37,226 bases of DNA from Minisyncoccota bacterium (lineage in GTDB: Bacteria > Patescibacteriota > Minisyncoccia > Phycocordibacterales > UBA1006): contig JAJOIF010000014.1 of NCBI GenBank assembly GCA_021209525.1, positions 1 to 37,226 of the forward strand, written 5' to 3'. Shown in pieces: positions 17,419 through 24,414 of this stretch. Numbering within the stretch: the first letter of the stretch is position 1; each line of letters begins with the position of its first letter. A model generated the notes under the pieces. The model was not told the DNA's origin and did not search any database. It saw only the letters and a list, made by a program, of their open reading frames with translations. Position numbers and translations under genes: made by a program.

Positions 17419-20208
17419 CTATCCCTTAGACTTACGATACTTTTCCATAATCTCTGCTTCTACTTCGGCGCGAGGGCGCCCATATTTCAAGAATGACAAT
17501 TCCATAATTTTGCGTGCGCGTTCCATATTACCGTCTTCGGGAGGCATGGTGGCGAGATTAAATGGCTTGACCGGTTGCCCATGAGCGAGCATAGACATAT
17601 AACAATTGTAATTATCAATTTTCATAATATCAGATGCATCAAATGTCGGCTTGAATCGTGATTCCAAATACTGCGCATCGTCTGATGAAATACGAAATAC
17701 CGCCATAGATCCCACGTTACCAAAGACGGCATTTTTGATGTCTTCGTCGAGCTGTGCAATAAATTGGTGCGCCACATTCAAACTGAGGCGATACTTACGC
17801 GCTTCGGAGAGAATTTGTGCAATAGAATTCGTCGTAACATTTTGGAATTCGTCGATATAGAGATAGAAATCTTTGCGGTCTTTTTTGTCCATATCTACAC
17901 GACCGAGCGCTGCCATCAAAATCTTACCCACCATAATGAGTCCCAAGAGATTTGCATTAATATCTCCGAGACGCCCCTTGGACAAGTTCACCAAAAGAAT
18001 TTTCTGACCATCCATAACATCCTTGAAACTAAAAGATGATTTTTGTTGCGCCACAATAGGACGCATAATATCATTCGAGAGAAAGACATCGAATTTTGAA
18101 GTAATGTACGGCACAATATTTTCAAGACTTGCCTCACCGCCTGCTTTGCCGGCAATTTCTTCCCAGAATTGCACGACAATAGGATTCTTGCAGCGCGAGA
18201 GTTTCAATTTGCGGAATTCTGCATCAGCAAGAACGCGCGACACATCAAGGAGTGTTGAGCCTGTTGATGGGTCATCAATAACGAGCGCCGTTGCATTGCG
18301 GAAATATTGTTCAAACATAGGCCCTCCGGCATTTTTCATATCAAAGAGTTTGTTGAAAATACCGAGCATTTCATCAATCACAAATGATTTTTGTTCTGGC
18401 TTGGTTTCATCATATTCAAGCATATTAAATGCCATAGGACGATCAACAGCCGCAGGGTCAAAGTAAATAACATCATCCATACGCTCTGGTGGTACCAGTG
18501 ACAAAATATCCATAACATCAGAACCGTGCGGGTCAATAAAGCAGACGCCTTCGCCATTCCTAATATCTTGGACAATCATATTTTTGAGAATAGATGTCTT
18601 TCCTGTCCCTGTTTGCCCAATGACATAAAAGTGACGGACGCGGTCTTCGCGATCAAAGTAAATGCGTTTGGTTTGGCCACGGTAGATATTTTGCCCAAGG
18701 AGCACTCCTTCGGTAGGAAGTCCCATAGGCGCTGGCGCTGATCCTGATTTTGATTGCTTGAGTTGTGGAGATGAATCTGATGCAATAGGAAAATGATACA
18801 CGGACGCGAGCTCTTTGAGATTGAGTTTGAAGGTATGCTTGTCAGTAAACATACGATATGAAAAATCGTGGAGCAGTCTCTTGAGCCCTGAGCCTTCGGC
18901 GCGCTCAAAAATAATGCCATTTCCGCGTGTATCAGAAAATTGATGGAATGCTGATTCTACATCGCTCAAAATATCATGCGCGCGCATTTCTGTCTCTGCA
19001 GATGCGACAATGCGAATATTTGTTTCTAAAATACTCGAGCGCATTTTTTCAGTGAGCGATTCGATGGCTTCTTCGTCGCGCTTCTTTTCTTCTTCGGTTT
19101 TGCTATTATCATCACCAAAATCTCCGGCGATGAGTTCTTTGGATAATTTCCAAAATGCTTTTCCAATAGCTTTCCCTTCTTTGAGAATATCATCAATACT
19201 CTCCCCTTTTTTGAGTTGGTCAAGTTTTGAACGAAAATCTTTGATATAACGATCACCTACAGGGCGCACCATAATTTGAATAGCGCCGCCTTCTTTGTGG
19301 GTGTCTAATTTTGAAAAGACATTCAAAATCACCTTGAGAGGATCGTGGTCAAGTTTGTCATAGGTTTTAATTTGCAAAAAATCTTGATACTGCGGTTTTG
19401 CATATGCGCCCACAGAGTGCCCGCGATCAAAAAATGGATTGTAGTCGTCGTGGACTTCTTCTATTTTTGCACGATCATAGAGTCCGAGCACTTGTTTCTC
19501 AAAGAGGTCTACTTTATGTGCAGGAACAGCAACATAGAAAATAATTTCATCAGTACCCGCAGAGAGCGAGAGTTCAAGTGCATAATAATTTTTTTCATCA
19601 TTAGCAATACTTGCCCCAATTGCCTGCATTCCCGCGAGAAATTGTTCCATAATAGAAATGAGTTGCGCAGGATTTGTCGCGGCGCCTTCTTCGGGTTCGG
19701 GTAAGGTTACTTCAAAGAGGCGCATATTGAGCGCTTTGTAGAGTTCGCTTTTATTGACGAGCCCTGGAATAGAATGCTGGACTTGGAGGAATTGCACCAA
19801 GAAACGATGAAAATCATCATCAATATGCGGATTATTCATGCGCTCCACAATATCAAGAGTATTTTTGATGCCACGTGAGGTGAGCATGCCGTAGAGCTCT
19901 GCCATAATTGAATCATGTTCATCGGGATGCAATTTGAGTGCTATGCCTTGTGATTCAGTAGGTGCATGATGAAAGTCTTGGTCAAGTACTTCGTGTGTAT
20001 GTGTATCCTTGTATTCACGGATGACATGATCAGCGATTTGTTCGCGTGACACAGGAACTTCAAGTTGTTGTGCAAGGCGTTCTTTTTCTGCGAGCTGTGC
20101 ACGCAAGTATTCTATTTCTTGCTGAGGATTGGTAAAGGATTGCTGTTCCTGTTTGGGCGCTGATGCGTCTTGAAAAATTTCTTTGAGATTGAGGCGTTCA
20201 TATTCCAT
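17419..20208 (-). CDS. VirD4/TraG-like (type IV secretion family) ATPase
   Basis: A 929-residue protein from the ATG at 20208 (MEYERLNLKEIF). The N-terminal half (about 1-480) is a long helical and alpha/beta region with a coiled-coil start and no family I can name. The C-terminal half is a P-loop ATPase of the VirD4/TraG/DUF87 type: Walker A GQTGTGKTS near 535, FIDPHGSD, Walker B DFYLYIDEFQN near 785, then a sensor-like ARKYRLSLNVAHQF. There are no membrane helices, so it would be cytosolic. Relatives pump DNA or protein through secretion pores, but no other secretion gene lies nearby. A longer in-frame start is rejected because the TGCTATACT box (20218-20226), 9 nt before the ATG, lies within it. 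A GC palindrome abuts the TAG stop. Confidence 0.88.
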   Translation of the reverse strand: MEYERLNLKEIFQDASAPKQEQQSFTNPQQEIEYLRAQLAEKERLAQQLEVPVSREQIADHVIREYKDTHTHEVLDQDFHHAPTESQGIALKLHPDEHDSIMAELYGMLTSRGIKNTLDIVERMNNPHIDDDFHRFLVQFLQVQHSIPGLVNKSELYKALNMRLFEVTLPEPEEGAATNPAQLISIMEQFLAGMQAIGASIANDEKNYYALELSLSAGTDEIIFYVAVPAHKVDLFEKQVLGLYDRAKIEEVHDDYNPFFDRGHSVGAYAKPQYQDFLQIKTYDKLDHDPLKVILNVFSKLDTHKEGGAIQIMVRPVGDRYIKDFRSKLDQLKKGESIDDILKEGKAIGKAFWKLSKELIAGDFGDDNSKTEEEKKRDEEAIESLTEKMRSSILETNIRIVASAETEMRAHDILSDVESAFHQFSDTRGNGIIFERAEGSGLKRLLHDFSYRMFTDKHTFKLNLKELASVYHFPIASDSSPQLKQSKSGSAPAPMGLPTEGVLLGQNIYRGQTKRIYFDREDRVRHFYVIGQTGTGKTSILKNMIVQDIRNGEGVCFIDPHGSDVMDILSLVPPERMDDVIYFDPAAVDRPMAFNMLEYDETKPEQKSFVIDEMLGIFNKLFDMKNAGGPMFEQYFRNATALVIDDPSTGSTLLDVSRVLADAEFRKLKLSRCKNPIVVQFWEEIAGKAGGEASLENIVPYITSKFDVFLSNDIMRPIVAQQKSSFSFKDVMDGQKILLVNLSKGRLGDINANLLGLIMVGKILMAALGRVDMDKKDRKDFYLYIDEFQNVTTNSIAQILSEARKYRLSLNVAHQFIAQLDEDIKNAVFGNVGSMAVFRISSDDAQYLESRFKPTFDASDIMKIDNYNCYMSMLAHGQPVKPFNLATMPPEDGNMERARKIMELSFLKYGRPRAEVEAEIMEKYRKSKG

Positions 20209-20217
20209 ATGAGTTTT

Positions 20218-20226
20218 AGTATAGCA
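20218..20226 (-). promoter_or_regulatory. Extended -10 promoter (TGCTATACT) of the ATPase gene
   Basis: TGC-TATACT on the minus strand ends 9 nt before the ATG at 20208. The same nonamer precedes the perM-metG-tatD operon (37048-37056). Confidence 0.7.
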
Positions 20227-20249
20227 TAGGTATAGAAAATTCCGAGCAC

Positions 20250-20323
20250 CCTCGTCAAACGAGGCAGGTAAATAGCAAACCCTAAACACTCTCGTCAAAC
20301 CCCGCCTAAGATTATCTGACGAG
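20250..20323. repeat. GC-rich palindromes of the intergenic repeat family
   Basis: CCTCGT-CAA-ACGAGG (20250-20264), and CTCGTCA paired with TGACGAG (20291-20297 with 20317-20323), which enclose AACCCCGCC. They belong to the same CGTnAnACG palindrome family as at 17234, 17295, 17402 and 21148. Confidence 0.65.
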
Positions 20324-20374
20324 ACTTACGAGGCAAACGAACCTTGGGCACGAATGAGAGTCTGAATTATTTTA

Positions 20375-20403
20375 TTGATTCTTCATATATGATGTGATAG
20401 AAT
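20375..20403 (+). promoter_or_regulatory. Promoter-like element on the plus strand
   Basis: TTGATT (20375-20380) and an extended -10 TGA-TAGAAT (20395-20403) are separated by 17 bp. The start would be near 20410, just before the hairpin at 20419-20458; no gene follows on this strand. Confidence 0.5.
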
Positions 20404-20409
20404 TAATGC

Positions 20410-20466
20410 ATCACGACAAAAGGGCATCCGAACGGTTAATTACCTAAGGAGGCCCTTTCTTTTTAT
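20410..20466 (+). ncRNA. Candidate tiny RNA with a loop-exposed Shine-Dalgarno sequence; also hicBA terminator
   Basis: A promoter-like element is followed within 10 nt by a hairpin with a 7-bp stem AAAGGGC/GCCCTTT (20419-20425 with 20452-20458) and then CTTTTT. The 26-nt loop contains TAAGGAGG (20445-20452), a full-length Shine-Dalgarno, with no start codon after it. On the opposite strand the same hairpin can end the hicBA transcript and would show CCTCCTTA. The plain reading is a bidirectional terminator; the small RNA is a hypothesis. Confidence 0.4.
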
Positions 20467-20696
20467 TGTAACCATTCTTTTTGATCAATTCCTGATTGAG
20501 AAATAATTCCCTTGAGTGTTCTTGTTTTTATGATTCCTTTATTGCCATGAAATGGGACACAGGCATTTCGTACCCTTCCATCAACCTGAGCAATATAATA
20601 ATAGTGACTGCCGTTGGTGTAATTAAGAATAAAACCTTTTGTTTTGAGAAATACTTCAACATCTTTAAATGTCCAGTTGTGAAGCTTTTTGACCAT
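20463..20696 (-). CDS. hicA: HicA-type mRNA interferase toxin
   Basis: A 77-residue HicA/YcfA protein. HicA folds as a small double-stranded-RNA-binding domain and cuts mRNA with a conserved histidine, here in NGSHYYY (about residue 31). The rest matches the family: FKDVEVFLKTKGF at the start and a NKGIIKTRTLKGIISQSGI C-terminal helix. The consensus PxH region appears as VPFHGNKG. It is the second gene of a two-gene unit, 3 nt after the upstream HicB-like gene, so toxin and antitoxin are co-transcribed with the antitoxin first. The stop codon lies inside the terminator region. Confidence 0.88.
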   Translation of the reverse strand: MVKKLHNWTFKDVEVFLKTKGFILNYTNGSHYYYIAQVDGRVRNACVPFHGNKGIIKTRTLKGIISQSGIDQKEWLQ

Positions 20697-20699
20697 ATA

Positions 20700-21089
20700 T
20701 TATACGCAAGAATATCCGTACATATCTACCACATAAGGAGATGTGACTTTTTGTGAAGAATGGAGAGTCGCCCATAGTTCTTCGTATTCTTTGTCCGTTT
20801 CTTGATTCAAAGAATAATTTCGAGATCCTTTTATTTTTTTTGCGGATTGTATGTATCCACTCACTGCTTGTAAGAGGTTAAAAAAGGCAAGCTTTGGGTC
20901 ATCGCTTGATTCTACAATATTGAATTCTAAAGCAACGGCGTACCATGTATCACCATCCTTGAAAACAATATGTCGAAATTTTCCTTTTTGTGGAGTATTC
21001 ATATCATCAAGTATATCTACTTCAATAAAAAAGTCAAAATCCTTTGGGGTATGTGTAGATTTTTGCAATGCATAATTATTCTCTTTCAT
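20700..21089 (-). CDS. hicB: HicB-like antitoxin
   Basis: A 129-residue protein directly upstream of hicA. The middle (about 35-85: GKFRHIVFKDGDTWYAVALEFNI, ESSDDPKLAFFNLLQAVSGYIQ) has the beta-beta-beta-alpha pattern of the HicB RNase-H-like domain, including the DGxxYxVxxxE core and the 'xxAxxNLxxAxxxY' helix. The usual C-terminal ribbon-helix-helix or HTH is not clear; the tail (about 100-129) is rich in Ser, Tyr and Val. The N-terminus (about 1-33) is an extension. HicB neutralises HicA and often represses the operon. The sequence is divergent, so the call leans on gene order. A TATGTT box lies 6 nt before the ATG. Confidence 0.7.
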   Translation of the reverse strand: MKENNYALQKSTHTPKDFDFFIEVDILDDMNTPQKGKFRHIVFKDGDTWYAVALEFNIVESSDDPKLAFFNLLQAVSGYIQSAKKIKGSRNYSLNQETDKEYEELWATLHSSQKVTSPYVVDMYGYSCV

Positions 21090-21137
21090 AAAAACAACAT
21101 ATCACACAGAGATGAGAGATATATAAAAAAATCCTCC

Positions 21138-21190
21138 GGCACGTCAACCCCGTCAGACGGGGTCAAACGTGCCTCTATCGTACGAGGCAC
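21138..21190. repeat. Nested GC-rich palindrome
   Basis: GGCACGT (21138-21144) pairs with ACGTGCC (21167-21173), enclosing CCCCGTC-A-GACGGGG (21148-21162). An overlapping hairpin GTGCCTC/GAGGCAC (21169-21175 with 21184-21190) competes with the outer stem. The outer arm equals the GGCACGTC palindrome at 17068 and the inner arm equals the CCCCGT family. Located between the cupin terminator and the hicB start. Confidence 0.75.
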
Positions 21191-21195
21191 ATTAC

Positions 21196-21219
21196 AAAAA
21201 AACCTCGCGCAAGGCGAGG
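21196..21219 (-). terminator. Terminator of the cupin gene
   Basis: The stem CCTCGC/GCGAGG with a T7 run on the minus strand, 7 nt beyond the stop codon of the cupin gene. Confidence 0.85.
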
Positions 21220-21225
21220 CTTCTA

Positions 21226-21630
21226 TTATTCAGAAATACTACCATCGAATCCTTCATTATGATGACGCTCCTCTGCAATTGCTTTGGTTTCGTGCACAAT
21301 GCCATTTTTGTGCTCTGGTGGTGTATATATACTGTAGAGCTTGAGTGCAATATCGCCAGTATTGATCACATTATGTGAAACACCTGCAGGAATAATGAGT
21401 GAAACACCGTCACCAAGATGATACTCCCTATCGCCAATAATTGCCTTGCCGAGACCTGATTCGATACGAATAAATTGTGTAATGGTGTCATGTATTTCAA
21501 GACCAATATCTTGACCGGGTTCCAGTGACATAATCACTAATTGTAATTCTGGAGTAGTATAGAGTACTTTACGAAAATGAGTATTTTCAAGAGTGAGATG
21601 TTCTATATTGTCTATATATCCTTTTTGCAT
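21226..21630 (-). CDS. Single-domain cupin protein
   Basis: A 134-residue cupin-2-type protein starting at MQKGYIDNIEHL. Cupin motif 1 reads PGQDIGLEIHDTITQFIRIESGLGKAII, with the H and E positions (about 58-66) and a second Glu; motif 2 reads IIPAGVSHNVINTGD (His near 97). The GxxxxHxHxxxxE pattern is incomplete (EIHD in place of HxH), so metal binding may be altered. The protein ends in an acid/His-rich tail. Similar small cupins are common in this kind of genome and are thought to act on sugars or as sensors; the function here is not shown. The ATG at 21630 is preferred on family grounds; an upstream ATG at 21666 fits the TGTTATACT box (21691-21699) as well. Confidence 0.82.
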   Translation of the reverse strand: MQKGYIDNIEHLTLENTHFRKVLYTTPELQLVIMSLEPGQDIGLEIHDTITQFIRIESGLGKAIIGDREYHLGDGVSLIIPAGVSHNVINTGDIALKLYSIYTPPEHKNGIVHETKAIAEERHHNEGFDGSISE

Positions 21631-21690
21631 AGGTATGAGTTTATATAAATCTACATAATTGCGCATTCGACATATTGCGCGTATACATAC

Positions 21691-21699
21691 AGTATAACA
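21691..21699 (-). promoter_or_regulatory. Extended -10 promoter (TGTTATACT) of the cupin gene
   Basis: TGT-TATACT on the minus strand. The start near 21684 would give a leader of 18 nt for an ATG at 21666 or about 54 nt for the preferred ATG at 21630. A weaker TATAAA at 21640-21645 lies 9 nt before the 21630 ATG. Confidence 0.5.
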
Positions 21700-21848
21700 T
21701 AGAAGAAAATTACAAGCACTAAGCACCAAATAACCAATAACTACTTCTTTCTCACAATTTTCTGAGTACTCCCAGGTTGAGCGTGGTAAGATGAAAAAAA
21801 TATGCGGAGCTATGGCTCATTTCTTGTAAATGAGTAATTGGCACAAAC

Positions 21849-21876
21849 AAAAAACCACCCCGAAGGGTGGTTTTTT
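21849..21876 (-). terminator. Terminator of the S-layer-like gene
   Basis: A 12-bp stem AAAAAACCACCC/GGGTGGTTTTTT with a CGAA tetraloop, 45 nt past the stop codon. The region 21720-21848 contains only AT-rich repeat words and small hairpins. Confidence 0.92.
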
Positions 21877-21921
21877 GAACTTTTACCTTAGATCAAGAAT
21901 GAATTCTTGAAAGAAAGGGTA

Positions 21922-23802
21922 TTAGTTAAGAGTTGCTGCTGTACCTTCTACAAGAGAAGCTGGAGCAATTCCTGCAACACCTGTGATTTGAAGTTTCTTC
22001 AATCCTTGAGTAGCTCCTGCTGATGCATTTACTGTCAAAGTGAAGCGTCGTGTTTGACCTTCAAATACTGTGTATACACCTGCATTGAGTTGTGCATTTG
22101 ATGAAAGTGTTGCGGTAATACCAGCGTCACCTTCTGTATCGCCATCTGCGAATGCATATTCAACTCCTGTAGCTGTAAATGAAGTACGGTTCACTTGAAC
22201 ATCTTGACCAATAGCAGTTACATCGAATACTACTGTGTAATCACGTGAAGTATTGTCTTGATTTGTTGCTTGTGATGATGATGAAACAAATGAAATTGTT
22301 GCTCCTTCTACAAAGAGTGTTTGTGTAAATCCAGCTGCTGAACCAGTGAAGTTAGTGATAGTGTTACCATCCATATCTTCTGCTGCTACTGCATTAAGTG
22401 ATGCGCGGAGTGTTGATCCGTTAGCAAAGTTTCCGTCTTGTTGTTTAAGACGTACTACAACGCGGAAGTCTTCTGTATCCCCTTCTTCAATTTTGAATTG
22501 TGAAGGAAGTTCAAATTTAACTCCAAATATTGTTGATGTAGGAGGATTAAGATCTACATCAAATCCTGATGAAATACTTGCTACGGTAGTATTTCCTTGC
22601 ATCAAACGAATGTCATTAATTAAATGAGCGATTGTTTTTCCTGCACCGAGGTTTGCTGCTTCGAGAGCAACCCAGATTTCATTAATTTCCATATCTACAG
22701 CTTCTGGACGAAGTGAGAATTGGAGCAATTCAACATTTGAAGTTGAAGAGGATTCATTTACTTGGATTGATTGTTCTTCTGGAGTGTTTGCACCAAGTGA
22801 TTGGCGAAGACGAATTTCTCCTGAATCTGTTGAATCTTCGAATGCTGCATTTGAAGTTCCTATAAAGCTATCAACAAGAACAACACCAGTTCCGTCTACG
22901 AAACGAACATTGTCTACAGTAATTTCAAAATCTGCATGATCAATGTCATTAGAGTCGATGTTTGAAAGAGCTGTAAATCCGATGTAGAAGTTTTTGCGGT
23001 TATTGACACCTTCGCGAACGATTGCATTATTCAATGAAATATTTGCTGAGTATACATTACCATTGCGTGTCATATTAGCTGGATTTGCAGATGCAATTTT
23101 TGTATCTTCCATCCATACTGATACTTCGCTCAAATAACGATCTGGGCGACGATTTGGTTGAGTTGTGTTAGCAGGCGCTACATTATTGTTTACACCTACG
23201 TTTTTAAGCTGAACACGGAGGTTAGTGATTTGAATATCACCGTCAGTTGCGCGTACTTCCATACCAAGAACTTTTTCTGTTGCTCCTTCGCGAACGATTG
23301 ATTCAACATCAAGGTTGGTTGAAGAGAGATCAGGATCTCCAACGCCATTCAATGATGTTGAAGGTGTTGAAGGTGTTGTTGGTGCTGGTGCTGCTGCACA
23401 GTTAGCATTTACGTAGTTTACGTATGCTGCTTGTGTCATAGGACCCCATACGCCGTCAGCATTTGTACCAACGAGAGCTTGTGCCCATTGTACTCCTGCG
23501 CGTGTGCGAGGACCTGTAACGCCGTCAACAACGAGTGCTGGTTGGTAACCAAGTGCATTAACTGCTTGTTGGATACCTGCTACTCCTGGAAGACCAAAAG
23601 TTTGGCAACTTGTAGCTGCTGGAGCTGAAGTTGTTGAACCTCCCATGAGAGCTAATACGATTGCTGCTTGTTCTGGTGAGAATCCAGCTGCAATCAATTG
23701 TGCTTGTGTTACTGCAGAAGCTGATGAAGCGATCATTCCGAAAGCTACAAAAGTAACTGCGAGTGTCACAAACAATTTTGTGATTTTGTTTGTAATTTGC
23801 AT
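21922..23802 (-). CDS. Probable S-layer / surface protein with peptidoglycan-binding repeats
   Basis: A 626-residue secreted protein from the ATG at 23802 (MQITNKITKLF). A signal peptide (about 5-30, ending SASAVTQ) is followed by a short helical motif (LIAAGFSPEQAAIVLALM), then two adjacent PG_binding_1-like halves (about 60-125: IQQAVNALGYQP..DGVTGPRT and VQWAQALVG..DGVWGPMTQAAY), a Pro/Thr linker, and about 470 residues of beta-sandwich repeats rich in Val, Asn, Asp and Thr (EGDTEDFRVVVRLK, EGQTRRFTLTVNAS). Cysteines occur only in the PG-binding region. The layout suits an S-layer or main surface protein tied to the wall. A long structured leader, T-ending codon use like that of the ribosomal genes, and a strong terminator all suggest high expression. 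Confidence 0.8.
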   Translation of the reverse strand: MQITNKITKLFVTLAVTFVAFGMIASSASAVTQAQLIAAGFSPEQAAIVLALMGGSTTSAPAATSCQTFGLPGVAGIQQAVNALGYQPALVVDGVTGPRTRAGVQWAQALVGTNADGVWGPMTQAAYVNYVNANCAAAPAPTTPSTPSTSLNGVGDPDLSSTNLDVESIVREGATEKVLGMEVRATDGDIQITNLRVQLKNVGVNNNVAPANTTQPNRRPDRYLSEVSVWMEDTKIASANPANMTRNGNVYSANISLNNAIVREGVNNRKNFYIGFTALSNIDSNDIDHADFEITVDNVRFVDGTGVVLVDSFIGTSNAAFEDSTDSGEIRLRQSLGANTPEEQSIQVNESSSTSNVELLQFSLRPEAVDMEINEIWVALEAANLGAGKTIAHLINDIRLMQGNTTVASISSGFDVDLNPPTSTIFGVKFELPSQFKIEEGDTEDFRVVVRLKQQDGNFANGSTLRASLNAVAAEDMDGNTITNFTGSAAGFTQTLFVEGATISFVSSSSQATNQDNTSRDYTVVFDVTAIGQDVQVNRTSFTATGVEYAFADGDTEGDAGITATLSSNAQLNAGVYTVFEGQTRRFTLTVNASAGATQGLKKLQITGVAGIAPASLVEGTAATLN

Positions 23803-23823
23803 TTTGTAATAATGTACCTTTCC

Positions 23824-23865
23824 CTTCAAGTGAAATAAAATAATAATATTAATAATGACTTGAAG
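23824..23865 (-). other. 5' UTR hairpin next to the S-layer gene start
   Basis: The arms CTTCAAGT and ACTTGAAG (23824-23831 with 23858-23865) close a long AT-only loop. The 3' arm on the minus strand leads straight into GGGAAAGG, the only Shine-Dalgarno-like tract near this start, about 14 nt from the ATG. It may adjust ribosome access. Confidence 0.55.
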
Positions 23866-23875
23866 CAAAAGATAT

Positions 23876-23924
23876 ATTACACATAACTTGTCGGGACCAC
23901 TCGACAAGCATATCTATGTGTAAT
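23876..23924 (-). other. Strong two-tier hairpin in the S-layer leader
   Basis: ATTACACAT/ATGTGTAAT (23876-23884 with 23916-23924) and CTTGTCG/CGACAAG (23887-23893 with 23902-23908) stack with a small asymmetric bulge and an 8-nt loop. It is probably an RNA stability element of the leader, or a protein-binding site. Confidence 0.65.
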
Positions 23925-24158
23925 GAAACGGTTAAAAATATCTCACCTCCCCACAGCGCATCTCTGTTTGTGTTTCTGATAATTAAAAAACAAAGTGGTG
24001 CGTGCAATGGTCATTACTGATCATCACACTCATACGCCATGAAGGTTGTGCGTGGGTTGAAAAAAATTCTGTCGTGTCTGTATATATCTGATTATGAAAT
24101 TGACGAGGTGCGTATTTACCAAAAATAATTTCAAGAAGAAACCATTTCTGATACGTAT

Positions 24159-24188
24159 AGTATACACTGAAGTGCATTCTTTTGACAA
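24159..24188 (-). promoter_or_regulatory. Likely promoter of the S-layer gene (long leader)
   Basis: On the minus strand TTGTCA (24183-24188) and TATACT (24159-24164) are separated by 18 bp. The start near 24152 gives a leader of about 350 nt before the ATG at 23802. The leader has a GGGGAGGTGAG tract at 23945-23955 with no start codon in reach. No long gene fits in 23983-24177; a 64-codon frame there has no recognisable features. Confidence 0.6.
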
Positions 24189-24209
24189 GTTATATCACAT
24201 AGATATGTG

Positions 24210-24374
24210 CATAAACTTTTCATGAATGTTTCAAGGTGCTCTCTACGCATTACAAGAGATACATTCCTGCATCTCTCGTAAGTGAAGACGAGTATATCAC
24301 CTTGTTATTACAAACAAATACGCAAAAACAAATATATAACAAAAACGCACGATTGTCAAACAATCGTGCGTTTT
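24210..24374 (+). ncRNA. Candidate structured RNA with terminator
   Basis: No gene is seen between 24189 and 24414. The plus strand has TTGACA (24182-24187) with a weak -10 (TATGTG), then a nested fold: CAAGGTG with CACCTTG (24232-24238 with 24298-24304), inside it TTAC/GTAA (24250-24253 with 24278-24281) and AGAGAT/ATCTCT (24255-24260 with 24271-24276), and then the strong terminator at 24342-24374. The class is not recognised. The fold could also form on the minus strand. Confidence 0.4.
24342..24374. terminator. Strong intrinsic terminator
   Basis: A perfect 14-bp stem (24342-24355 with 24361-24374) and 5-nt loop, with a long T-rich run on the minus strand and a short one on the plus strand. 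It ends the 24415-25359 transcript; a second hairpin CAAAGACA/TGTCTTTG (24384-24391 with 24401-24408) lies between it and the stop codon. Confidence 0.92.
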
Positions 24375-24414
24375 CTCTATCTTCAAAGACATAAGAGACA
24401 TGTCTTTGATGAGG

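Noticed and set aside
20410-20448. Leader peptide of 13 codons from the ATG at 20406
   Set aside because: The ATG lies 2 nt after the -10 box, upstream of the expected transcription start, and has no ribosome site.
23983-24177. Small gene of 64 codons in the S-layer leader
   Set aside because: No start signal of its own, no recognisable features, and it overlaps the promoter and leader of the S-layer gene; a 9-codon upstream frame near 23960 is too short to support.
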